64,000 bases of DNA, from NCBI GenBank assembly GCA_029168955.1, contig JAPDOI010001722.1:85293-149292 (forward strand), given 5' to 3'. The notes under the pieces are model-generated. The model ran no database searches. It was not told where the DNA came from and was given only the letters and a program-made list of their open reading frames with translations. The DNA is from Aplectana chamaeleonis (lineage: Eukaryota; Nematoda; Chromadorea; Rhabditida; Cosmocercidae). Both the position numbers and the translations under genes were made by a program. Positions 44,771 through 56,900 of the stretch are shown here, one piece after another (the first letter of the stretch is position 1; every line of letters begins with the position of its first letter).

Positions 44771-44985
44771 TTTCCGAAAACTGCAAATACTATTCTACTA
44801 CCTGCAACCTAATGCTTGAGGAAAAGATTATTTTCCAAATGGAACTCATACTAGTATTCATGCGAGGACAAAATTGTCGTCGACTTCATATTGAGTCATC
44901 GGAAATGAAGGTTATTTGAAATGATTCGGATATCCGAAAAAAATCGGATATTTTAGAATCTCTTGTCACAGAATCTGCTAGTTAC

Positions 44986-45480
44986 TTAAAGGCACTGTTC
45001 GCGATAGAAATCGCTTTTCTGTTTTTTTACCTATCTTGAAACCGGTCCCATTCTGATTCCAATGATGCTTCTGGAATCGTACAAGACCTTCTGGGAATGG
45101 AGTTAAGGGTTCCTCAAAAATTGAGCTAGGGAAAATGGTGGACGAGCTGTCTGAGGCTTGTAACTTCCGTCTTTTGCTGCCAATGTATGCGAGCTGACCT
45201 GAGTATAGAGAGAAGTTGAGAATGAAGGGAAGAACGGGGCTTTCGATCGGAAACCATCGCTCAACTCACGATTTCGAGTTTTCCTTTGTTCACGTCGAGG
45301 GGCGGAAGGAGGCGGGGCTTGCCCACAATGGCGGGGTTTGCCCACTTTTCTAAGCCATTTTGCGGCTCCTGGGTAGCTTTTCTTCCCGTTTTTTCGTCGC
45401 TGTTCTGCTTCTGTGAGCCACGAGAAGCGTTTGTCATGAAAAATTCGAGGATGAAGTTTATCGCGAACAGTGCCTTTAAA
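44986..45480. mobile_element. MITE, AAAGGCACTGTTCGCGAT-end family, copy 5
   Basis: The ends TTAAAGGCACTGTTCGCGAT and ATCGCGAACAGTGCCTTTAA are perfect 20-bp inverted repeats. They differ from the other copies in the same positions at both ends (GCACTG, TTCGCG), a third subfamily. About 495 bp, no transposase. Confidence 0.85.
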
Positions 45481-45599
45481 AGTTGAGATCATTCTGCCTT
45501 TTTAGTCAAGAAACATCTAAACGTAAACCTTTCAGTTCAAGGTAAAGCAGAAAAGAGCAATTTTTGCCATTATACTCAATGAGTCGGATCCAATGTATA

Positions 45600-46235
45600 C
45601 TACATAGGCTGGGCGGAGCTTGTTTTTATGCCCTGAGGGCGCATAGGTGCAGTTGCGGGCACGAAACCTACACTTATCATATGGCTCTCCGGATATGAAA
45701 ATGCACCCCAAATTTCATGAACGCAGCTTCGAGCCGAAAAGCGCTACATAGGAAAAGGTCCGTGAAAAAAGTCCGGGATTGTTGTGGAATATTTACAGTA
45801 ATCGAATTTTTAATTAGGGAGATTCGTGTTGCTACAACGTGCGGAAAACCTGGACCCAAGTAACTAATATACTTCTTTTAGCCGGTTTAAAACGGTCTTT
45901 GAAGACCCATCTTTAGGTGTGATACAATCGATTGTATCACACTTAAATCCATGGAAATTAGGTGTGATACAATCGATTGTATCACACCTAAAAATGGATC
46001 TTTAAAGACCGTTTTGAACCGGCTAAAAGAACTAAATTAGCTACCTGGGTCCAGGACTAGGTTTTCCGCACAGCGCTTTTCGGCTTGAAGCTGCGTCCAT
46101 GAAATTTTGGGTGCATTTTCATATCCGGACAGCCATATAATAACTGTAGGTTTCGTGCCCGCAACTGCACCTATGTGCCCTCAGGGCATAAAAATAAGCT
46201 CCGTCCAACCTATGTAGCGCTTTTCTGCTTGAAGC
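45600..46235. repeat. Large palindrome with twin inner palindromes
   Basis: Arms of about 300 bp (about 45608-45900 and 46005-46200) carry the CCCTGAGGGC repeat facing outward-in. The core 45879-46035 is symmetric about a CCATGG at 45949-45954. On each side sits a perfect 26-bp palindrome with GATACAATCGATTGTATC at its heart (45917-45942 and 45962-45987). A further direct copy of the right arm's inner part continues at 46204-46270. No coding signal. Confidence 0.85.
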
Positions 46236-46274
46236 TGCGTCCATGAAATTTTGGGTGCGTTTTCACATCTTGAC

Positions 46275-46500
46275 AGCCATTATAGTTGTGCCATTCGAAT
46301 ATATTCGAATCGATATATTCGATTAATTGTCATTCGAATACGTATTCATTATCAGAATTTCTAAAATCGCACTATTCGAATACTATTCAAAAATCGCACC
46401 TCAGAAAAAGGGGTATTCGAATCTATTCAATAATAGAAGCCTTCTATTCGAATGTTGATTCGAATAGTTATATTTCGAATGGTCTCGAATAAATTTGCTA
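46275..46500. repeat. ATTCGAATA-rich repeat after TATAGTTGTGC
   Basis: Begins TATAGTTGTGCCATTCGAATATATTCG and continues with irregular TATTCGAATA words. It shares the TATAGTTGTGC start with 26873 and the reversed end at 31258. Confidence 0.6.
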
Positions 46501-46502
46501 TT

Positions 46503-46760
46503 TCAGAGGGCGGTGAGTTCCTTCCCGAAAATTCCATTTAACATATTGCCTTCCAAAAATAGCGAAGGAACTAGGCACCAGTAGCCTTTTGCTAAAGCAC
46601 AAATACTCCAATCCTCCTCGAATTGTAAAACATTACGCTTTATCCGAGTGCGAGGCCGAGGGAAGCTGAGTTTGAACCCCTGTCCTCTAGTGTTAGAACG
46701 TCTCAAGGTGGAGAATTCAGATAGTTTAGGTCCTGTTAAGCCGTTCAACATCTTTAAAAA
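46503..46760 (-). pseudogene. LINE C-terminal relic
   Basis: A minus-strand frame reads LNGLTGPKLSEFSTLRRSNT, then GFKLSFPRPRTRIKRNVL and WSICALAKGYW. This resembles the C-terminal end of CR1/Jockey-type LINE proteins, where an R..TRG....L..P..RT...RN.F pattern is followed by W..LP. The sequence is truncated at both ends. It is a different piece from the 0.98-9.1 kb LINE. Confidence 0.5.
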
Positions 46761-47584
46761 AACGAAGAAAATGTCTTTAAAAAAAGTGCAAAACTAGTTG
46801 GGGGGGGGCAGTGAAGATTCACCCTTAAGGCTCATTCATAGCTGGCCGCTTCGACTAGTCGCGGCACTGCCAACAGGTACAAAACCCGTCGCGACAACAG
46901 ATCTTGCACTGAGTCGCGACGGGTTGGAACAGTTTGCAGTTTCAGTCACGATCGCCGAGCGACTGGGGTATTTCATAGCTAGTCGAAGCGACCTGCTCGA
47001 TTTTGTTAGGTCGCTTCGACTAGTCGCGTCGTTTCCACGATGGAAGCGATTCGTCTAGTCGAAGCGACTAGTCCGCAATGTTTCGTTTTAACCTTGCATA
47101 AGTTGCGCAAAATTGCAGACGCCACAATTCACTCGCATAAAATACGGCATGTGAAAGGGAAAAACGAGTATTTACCATGCACTTACGATGAGAGAGATGA
47201 GAAATGTAATGAGGCTACCGAAAAATCACATTTCACGTCGGCTTCGAGCAACTAGTAACTCTACTTATACTTTTATGTTGCTGTTTGAGCAAATTCCACC
47301 CCATCATCTTTTGAAACCAATTTTCTTTCGAAATCCATGCGAAACATTTTCAATTAGAAGGTAAGAGCAACAATGTCCCAAAAAATAAGAAGGAATAAGT
47401 AGAAAAAATCTTTTTTTCATCCCCGCGGTGGGGTCCGCAATTGTCCGTCTTTTTTACGCAAAATTGAGACCGCCCGAGCGATTCGAAATCAGTGGACGGA
47501 GCGATTTGAAATCGCTTCGTCCAGCGATTTCAAATCGCGGCAGTATTGTTGGTCGCTTCGACTTCAAGTCGAGGCGACTAGCTA
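46761..47584. other. No gene; CGCTTCGACTAGTCG palindromic words
   Basis: Between 46840 and 47085 the word TCGCTTCGACTAGTCG and its reverse complement CGACTAGTCGAAGCGA occur five or so times, and CGATTTGAAATCGCTTCG-type words follow at 47470-47580. These look like short foldback elements. The stretch 47090-47420 is unremarkable. Confidence 0.45.
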
Positions 47585-47906
<322 letters not shown>

Positions 47907-47930
47907 TGAAGGAATTTAGTGATAAGCATT

Positions 47931-50900
47931 TCGGTCGGTGTGCATAGAGAGTCGGAAAAGTGAACGGGACCACACTGGGAGTGCGTAGAGCGCTTGAAAA
48001 AGTGGGCGGGACCAAAACTGGGAGTACACAGAGCTCTGTTAAATGTGGACGGGACCCAAGTGGGAGTGCACAGCGCGCCGGGAAGAATGGTCGGGATTGA
48101 AGCGGGAGTGCACAGCGCGCCGAAATAAGTGGGCGGGACCCAACTGGAAGTGCACACAGCGCCACAGCAAATGGCCTGAATCCAACTAGGAGTTTACAGC
48201 GCGCCGGGAAAAGTGGCCTGGACCCAAGTGGGAGTGCACAGAGCGCCGGAAAAGGTAGTCGGGACCCGAGTGGGAGTACACAGAGCGCTGGAAAAGGTAG
48301 TCGGGACCCAAGTGGGAGTGCACAGAGCGCCGGAAAAGGTAGTCGGGACCCGAGTGGGAGTACACAGAGCGCTGGAAAAGGTAGTCGGGACCCAAGTGGG
48401 AGTGCACAGAGCGCCGGAAAAGGTAGTCGGGACCCGAGTGGGAGTACACAGAGCGCTGGAAAAGGTAGTCGGGACCCAAGTGGGAGTGCACAGAGCGCCG
48501 GAAAAGGTAGTCGGGACCCGAGTGGGAGTACACAGAGCGCCGGAAAAGGTAGTCGGGACCCGAGTGGGAGTACACAGAGCGCCGGAAAAGGTAGTCGGGA
48601 CCCAAGTGGGAGTGCACAGAGCGCCGGAAAAGGTAGTCGGGACCCGAGTGGGAGTACACAGAGCGCCGGAAAAGGTAGTCGGGACCCGAGTGGGAGTACA
48701 CAGAGCGCTGGAAAAGGTAGTCGGGACCCAAGTGGGAGTGCACAGAGCGCCGGAAAAGGTAGTCGGGACCCGAGTGGGAGTACACAGAGCGCCGGAAAAG
48801 GTAGTCGGGACCCAAGTGGGAGTACACAGAGCGCCGGAAAAGGTAGTCGGGACCCGAGTGGGAGTACACAGAGCGCTGGAAAAGGTAGTCGGGACCCAAG
48901 TGGGAGTGCACAGAGCGCCGGAAAAGGTAGTCGGGACCCGAGTGGGAGTACACAGAGCGCCGGAAAAGGTAGTCGGGACCCAAGTGGGAGTGCACAGAGC
49001 GCCGGAAAAGGTAGTCGGGACCCAAGTGGGAGTGCACAGAGCGCCGGAAAAGGTAGTCGGGACCCGAGTGGGAGTACACAGAGCGCTGGAAAAGGTAGTC
49101 GGGACCCAAGTGGGAGTGCACAGAGCGCCGGAAAAGGTAGTCGGGACCCGAGTGGGAGTACACAGAGCGCCGGAAAAGGTAGTCGGGACCCGAGTGGGAG
49201 TACACAGAGCGCCGGAAAAGGTAGTCGGGACCCGAGTGGGAGTACACAGAGCGCTGGAAAAGGTAGTCGGGACCCAAGTGGGAGTGCACAGAGCGCCGGA
49301 AAAGGTAGTCGGGACCCGAGTGGGAGTACACAGAGCGCTGGAAAAGGTAGTCGGGACCCAAGTGGGAGTGCACAGAGCGCCGGAAAAGGTAGTCGGGACC
49401 CGAGTGGGAGTACACAGAGCGCCGGAAAAGGTAGTCGGGACCCAAGTGGGAGTGCACAGAGCGCCGGAAAAGGTAGTCGGGACCCGAGTGGGAGTACACA
49501 GAGCGCCGGAAAAGGTAGTCGGGACCCAAGTGGGAGTGCACAGAGCGCCGGAAAAGGTAGTCGGGACCCAAGTGGGAGTGCACAGCGCGCCGAAATAAGT
49601 GGGCGGGACCCAACTGGAAGTGCACACAGCGCCACAGCAAATGGCCTGAATCCAACTAGGGGTTTACAGCGCGCAGGGAAAAGTGGCCTGGACCCAAGTG
49701 GGAGTGCACAGCGCGCCAGAAAATGGTGTCGGGACCCGAGTGGGAGTACACAGAGCGCCGGAAAAAGTAGTCGGGACCCAAGTGGGGTACACAGAGCGCC
49801 GGAAAAAGTGGTCGGGATCCAAGCGGGAGTGCAGAGTGCGCCGGGAAATGTGGACGGGATCCAAGTGGGAGTGCACAGCGTGCCGGGAAAAGTGGGCGGG
49901 ACCCGACTGGGAGTGTACATAACGCCGGGAAATGTGGACGGGACCCAAGTGGGAGTGCACAGAGCGCCGGAAAAGGTAGTCGGGACCCGAGTGGGAGTAC
50001 ACAGAGCGCCGGAAAAGGTAGTCGGGACCCAAGTGGGAGTGCACAGAGCGCCGGAAAAGGTAGTCGGGATCCAAGCGGGAGTGCAGAGTGCGCCGGGAAA
50101 TGTGGACGGGATCCAAGTGGGAGTGCACAGAGCGCCGGAAAAAGTGGTCGGGATCCAAGCGGGAGTGCAGAGTGCGCCGGGAAATGTGGACGGGATCCAA
50201 GTGGGAGTGCACAGCGTGCCGGGAAAAGTGGGCGGGACCCGAGTGGGAGTACACAGAGCGCCGGAAAAGGTAGTCGGGACCCAAGTGGGAGTGCACAGAG
50301 CGCCGGAAAAGGTAGTCGGGACCCGAGTGGGAGTACACAGAGCGCCGGAAAAGGTAGTCGGGACCCAAGTGGGAGTGCACAGAGCGCCGGAAAAGGTAGT
50401 CGGGACCCGAGTGGGAGTACACAGAGCGCCGGAAAAGGTAGTCGGGACCCAAGTGGGAGTGCACAGAGCGCCGGAAAAGGTAGTCGGGACCCGAGTGGGA
50501 GTACACAGAGCGCCGGAAAAGGTAGTCGGGACCCAAGTGGGAGTGCACAGAGCGCCGGAAAAGGTGGTCGGGATCCAAGCGGGAGTGCAGAGTGCGCCGG
50601 GAAATGTGGACGGGCCCCGACTGGGAGTGTACATAACGCCGGGAAATGTGGACGGGACCCAAGTGGGAGTGCACAGAGCGCCGGAAAAGGTAGTCGGGAC
50701 CCGAGTGGGAGTACACAGAGCGCCGGAAAAGGTAGTCGGGACCCAAGTGGGAGTGCACAGAGCGCCGGAAAAGGTAGTCGGGACCCGAGTGGGAGTACAC
50801 AGAGCGCCGGAAAAGGTAGTCGGGACCCAAGTGGGAGTGCACAGAGCGCCGGAAAAGGTAGTCGGGACCCGAGTGGGAGTACACAGAGCGCCGGAAAAGG

Positions 50901-53900
50901 TAGTCGGGACCCGAGTGGGAGTACACAGAGCGCTGGAAAAGGTAGTCGGGACCCAAGTGGGAGTGCACAGAGCGCCGGAAAAGGTAGTCGGGACCCGAGT
51001 GGGAGTACACAGAGCGCCGGAAAAGGTAGTCGGGACCCAAGTGGGAGTGCACAGAGCGCCGGAAAAGGTAGTCGGGACCCGAGTGGGAGTACACAGAGCG
51101 CCGGAAAAGGTAGTCGGGACCCAAGTGGGAGTGCACAGAGCGCCGGAAAAGGTAGTCGGGACCCGAGTGGGAGTGCACAGAGCGCCGGAAAAGGTAGTCG
51201 GGACCCGAGTGGGAGTACACAGAGCGCCGGAAAAGGTAGTCGGGACCCAAGTGGGAGTGCACAGAGCGCCGGAAAAGGTAGTCGGGACCCAAGTGGGAGT
51301 ACACAGAGCGCCGGAAAAGGTAGTCGGGACCCGAGTGGGAGTACACAGAGCGCCGGAAAAGGTAGTCGGGACCCAAGTGGGAGTGCACAGAGCGCCGGAA
51401 AAGGTAGTCGGGACCCGAGTGGGAGTACACAGAGCGCCGGAAAAGGTAGTCGGGACCCAAGCGGGAGTGCAGAGTGCGCCGGGAAATGTGGACGGGATCC
51501 AAGTGGGAGTGCACAGAGCGCCGGAAAAGGTAGTCGGGACCCGAGTGGGAGTACACAGAGCGCCGGAAAAGGTAGTCGGGACCCAAGTGGGAGTGCACAG
51601 AGCGCCGGAAAAGGTAGTCGGGACCCGAGTGGGAGTACACAGAGCGCCGGAAAAGGTAGTCGGGACCCAAGTGGGAGTGCACAGAGCGCCGAAAAAGGTA
51701 GTCGGGACCCGAGTGGGAGTACACAGAGCGCTGGAAAAGGTAGTCGGGACCCGAGTGGGAGTACACAGAGCGCCGGAAAAGGTAGTCGGGACCCAAGTGG
51801 GAGTGCACAGAGCGCCGGAAAAGGTAGTCGGGACCCAAGTGGGAGTGCACAGAGCGCCGGAAAAGGTAGTCGGGACGCAAGTGGGAGTACACAGAGCGCC
51901 GGAAAAGGTAGTCGGGACCCGAGTGGAAGTACACAGAGCGCCGGAAAAGGTAGTCGGGACCCAAGTGGGAGTACACAGAGCGCCGGAAAAGGTAGTCGGG
52001 ACCCAAGTGGGAGTGCACAGAGCGCCGGAAAAAGTGGTCGGGACCCAAGTGGAAGTGCACAGCGCGCCGGAAAATGTGGTCGGGACCCAAGTGGGAGTAC
52101 ACAGAGCGTTGGAAAAGGTAGTCGGGACCCAAGTGGGAGTGCACAGAGCGCCGGAAAAGGCAGTCGGGACCCAAGTGGGAGTGCACAGAGCGCCGGAAAA
52201 GGTAGTCGGGACCCAAGTGGGAGTGCACAGAGCGCCGGAAAAGGTAGTTGGGACCCAAGTGGGAGTGCACAGAGCGCCGGAAAAGGTAGGAGGGACCCGA
52301 GTGGGAGTGCACAGAGCGCCGGAAAAGGTAGTCGCGCCCGGGGTGGGAGTACACAGAGCGCCGGAAAAGGTAGTGGGGACCCGAGTCGGAGTACAGAGAG
52401 CGCCGGAAAAGGTAGTCGGGACCCGAGTGGGAGTACACAGAGCGCCGGAAAAGGTAGTCGGGACCCAAGTGGGAGTGCACAGAGCGCCGGAAAAGGTAGT
52501 CGGGACCCGAGTGGGAGTACACAGAGCGCCGGAAAAGGTAGTCGGGACCCAAGTGGGAGTGCACAGAGCGCCGGAAAAGGTAGTCGGGACCCGAGTGGGA
52601 GTACACAGAGCGCCGGAAAAGGTAGTCGGGACCCAAGTGGGAGTACACAGAGCGCCGGAAAAGGTAGTCGGGACCCAAGTGGGAGTGCACAGAGCGCCGG
52701 AAAAAGTGGCCTGGACCCAAGTGGGAGTGCACAGTGCGCCAGAAAATGGTGTCGGGACCCAAGTGGGAGTACACAGAGCGCTGGAAAAGGTAGTCGGGAC
52801 CCAAGTGGGAGTGCACAGAGCGCCGGAAAAGGTAGTCGGGACCCGAGTGGGAGTACACAGAGCGCTGGAAAAGGTAGTCGGGACCCAAGTGGGAGTGCAC
52901 GGAGCGCCGGAAAAGGTAGTCGGGACCCGAGTGGGAGTACACAGAGCGCTGGAAAAGGTAGTCGGGACCCAAGTGGTAGTACACAGAGCGCCAGAAAAGG
53001 TAGTTGGGACCCAAGTGGGAGTGCACAGAGCGTCGGAAAAAATGGTCGGGACCCAAGTGGGAGTGCACAGAGCGCCGGGAAAAGTGGTCGGGACCCAAGC
53101 GGTAGTGCACAGAGCGCCGGAAAAGGTAGTCGGGACCCGGTGGGAGTGCACAGAGCGCCGGAAAAGGTAGTCGGGACCCGAGTGGGAGTGCACAGAGCGC
53201 CGGAAAAGGTAGTCGGGACCCAAGTGGGAGTGCACAGAGCGCCGGAAAAGGTAGTCGGGACCCAAGTGGGAGTGCACAGAGCGCCGGAAAAGGTAGTCGG
53301 GACCCAAGTGGGAGTGCACAGAGCGCCGGAAAAGGTGGTCGGGACCCAAGTGGGAGTGCACAGAGCGCCGGAAAAGGTGGTCGGGACCCAAGTGGGAGTG
53401 CACAGAGCGCCGTAAAAGGTAGTCGGGACCCGAGTGGGAGTACACAGAGCGCCGGAAAAGGTAGTCGGGACCCAAGTGGGAGTGCACAGAGCGCCGGAAA
53501 AGGTAGTCGGGACCCAAGTGGGAGTGCACAGAGCGCCGAAAAAGGTAGTCGGGACCCGAGCGGGAGTGCACACAGTGCCGTAAAAGTGGTCGCAACCCAA
53601 GTGGGAGTGCACAGCGCGCCGGAAAAGGTAGTCGGGACCCGAGTGGGAGTGCACAGAGCGCCGGAAAAGGTAGTCGGTACCCAAGTGGGAGTGCACAGAG
53701 CGCCGGCAAAGGTGGTCGGGACCCGAGTGGGAGTACACAGAGCGCCGGAAAAGGTGGTCGGGACCCAAGTGGGAGGGCACAGAGCGCCGGAAAAGGTAGT
53801 CGGGACCCAAGTGGGAGTGCAGAGAGCGCTGGAAAAGGTAGTCGGGACCCAAGTGGGGTACACAGAGCGCCGGAAAAAGTGGTCGGGATCCAAGCGGGAG

Positions 53901-56900
53901 TGCACAGAGCGCCGAAAAAGGTAGTCGGGACCCGAGTGGGAGTACACAGAGCGCCGGAAAAGGTAGTCGGGACCCAAGTGGGAGTGCACAGAGCGCCGGA
54001 AAAGGTAGTCGGGACCCGAGTGGGAGTACACAGAGCGCCGGAAAAGGTAGTGGGGACCCAAGTGGGAGTGCACAGAGCGCCGGAAAAGGTAGTGGGGACC
54101 CAAGTGGGAGTGCACAGAGCGCCGGAAAAGGTAGTCGGGACCCACGTGGGAGTACACAGAGCGCCGGAAAAGGTAGTCGGGACACGAGTGGGAGTAAACA
54201 GAGCGCCGGAAAAAGTGGTTGGGACCCAAGTGGGAGTGCACAGCGCGCCGAAAAAGGTAGTCGGGACCCGAGTGGAAGTACACAGAGCGCCGGAAAAGGT
54301 AGTCGGGACCCAAGTGGGAGTGCACAGAGCGCCGGAAAAAGTAATCGGGACCCGAGTGGGAGTGCACAGGGCGCCGGAAAAGGCAGCCGGGACCCAAGTG
54401 GAAGTCCACAGAGCGCGGGAGAAGGAAGACGGGACCCAAGTGGGAGTGCACAGAGCGCCGGAAAAAGTGGTCGGGACCCAAGTGGGAGTGCACAGAGCGC
54501 CGGAAAAGGTAGTCGGGACCCGAGTGGGAGTACACAGAGCGCCGGAAAAGGTAGTCGGGACCCAAGTGGGAGTGCACAGAGCGCCGGAAAAGGTAGTCGG
54601 GACCCGAGTGGGAGTACACAGAGCGCCGGAAAAGGTAGTCGGGACCCGAGTGGGAGTACACAGAGCGCCGGAAAAGGTAGTCGGGACCCAAGTGGGAGTG
54701 CACAGAGCGCCGGAAAAGGTAGTCGGGACCCGAGTGGGAGTACACAGAGCGCCGGAAAAGGTAGTCGGGACCCAAGTGGGAGTGCACAGAGCGCCGGAAA
54801 AGGTAGTCGGGACCCAAGTGGGAGTGCACAGAGCGCCGGAAAAGGTAGTCGGGACCCGAGTGGGAGTACACAGAGCGCCGGAAAAGGTAGTCGGGACCCG
54901 AGTGGGAGTACACAGAGCGCTGGAAAAGGTAGTCGGGACCCGAGTGGGAGTACACAGAGCGCCGGAAAAGGTAGTCGGGATCCAAGTGGGAGTGCACAGC
55001 GTGCCGGGAAAGGTAGTCGGGACCCAAGTGGGAGTACACAGAGCGCCGGAAAAGGTAGTCGGGACCCGAGTGGGAGTACACAGAGCGCTGGAAAAGGTAG
55101 TCGGGACCGAAGTGGGAGTGCACAGAGCGCCGGAAAAGGTAGTCGGGACCCAAGTGGGAGTACACAGAGCGCCGGAAAAGGTAGTCGGGACCCAAGTGGG
55201 AGTGCACAGAGCGCCGGAAAAGGTGGTCGGGACCCAAGTGGGAGTGCACGGAGCGCCGGAAACGGTAGCCGGGACCGGAGTGGGAGTGCACAGAGCGCCG
55301 GAAAAGGTAGTCGGGACCCGAGTGGGAGTACACAGAGCGCCGGAAAAGGTAGTCGGGACCCGAGTGGGAGTACACAGAGCGCCGGAAAAGGTAGTCGGGA
55401 CCCGAGTGGGAGTGCACAGAGCGCCGGAAAAGGTAGTCGGGACCCAAGTGGGAGTGCACAGAGCGCCGGAAAAGGTAGTCGGGACCCGAGTGGGAGTACA
55501 CAGAGCGCCGGAAAAGGTAGTCGGGACCCAAGTGGGAGTACACAGAGCGCCGGAAAAAGTGGTCGGGATCCAAGCGGGAGTGCAGAGTGCGCCGGGAAAT
55601 GTGGACGGGATCCAAGTGGGAGTACACAGAGCGCTGGAAAAGGTATTCGGGACCAAAGTGGGAGTGCACAGAGCGCCGGAAAAGGTAGTCGGGACCCGAG
55701 TGGGAGTACACAGAGCGCCGGAAAAGGTAGTCGGGACCCAAGTGGGAGTGCACAGAGCGCCGGAAAAGGTAGTCGGGACCCGAGTGGGAGTACACAGAGC
55801 GCTGGAAAAGGTAGTCGGGACCCAAGTGGGAGTGCACAGAGCGCCGGAAAAGGTAGTCGGGACCCAAGTGGGAGTGCACAGAGCGCCGGAAAAGGTAGTC
55901 GGGACCCGAGTGGGAGTACACAGAGCGCCGGAAAAGGTAGTCGGGACCCAAGTGGGAGTGCACAGAGCGCCGGAAAAGGTAGTCGGGACCCGAGTGGGAG
56001 TACACAGAGCGCCGGAAAAGGTAGTCGGGACCCAAGTGGGAGTGCACCGAGCGCCGAAAAAGGTAGTCGGGACCCGAGTGGGAGTACACAGAGCGCCGGA
56101 AAAGGTAGTCGGGACCCAAGTGGGAGTGCACCGAGCGCCGAAAAAGGTAGTCGGGACCCGAGTGGGAGTACACAGAGCGCCGGAAAAGGTAGTCGGGACC
56201 CGAGTGGGAGTACACAGAGCGCTGGAAAAGGTAGTCAGGACCCAAGTGGGAGTGCACAGAGCGCCGGAAAAGGTAGTCGGGACCCGAGTGGGAGTACACA
56301 GAGCGCCGGAAAAGGTAGTCGGGACCCAAGTGGGAGTGCACCGAGCGCCGAAAAAGGTAGTCGGGACCCAAGAGCGAGTACACAGAGCGGCGGAGAAAGT
56401 GGTCGGGACCCAAGTGGGAGTGCACAGAGCGCCGGAAAAAGTGGTCAGGACCCAAGTGGTAGTGCACAGAGCGCCGTAAAAGTGGTCGGGACCCAAGTGG
56501 GAGTGCACAGAGCGCCAGAAAAGGTAGTCGGGACCCAAGTGGGAGTGCACAGAGCGCCGGAAAAGGTAGTCGGGACCCGCGGGAGTGCACAGAGCGCCGG
56601 AAAAGGTAGTCGGGACCCGAGTGGGAGTACACAGAGCGCCGGAAAAGGTAGTTGGGACCCAAGTGGGAGTGCACAGAGCGTCGGAAAAAATGGTCGGGAC
56701 CCAAGTGGGAGTGCACAGAGCGCCGGGAAAAGTGGTCGGGACCCAAGCGGTAGTGCACAGAGCGCAGGAAAAAGTGGTCGGGACCCAAGTGGGAGTGCAC
56801 AGAGCGACGGAAAAAGTAGTCGGGACCCAAGTGGGAGTGCACAGAGCGCCGGAAAAGGTAGTCGGGACCCGAGTGAAGTACACAGAGCGCCGGAAAAGGT

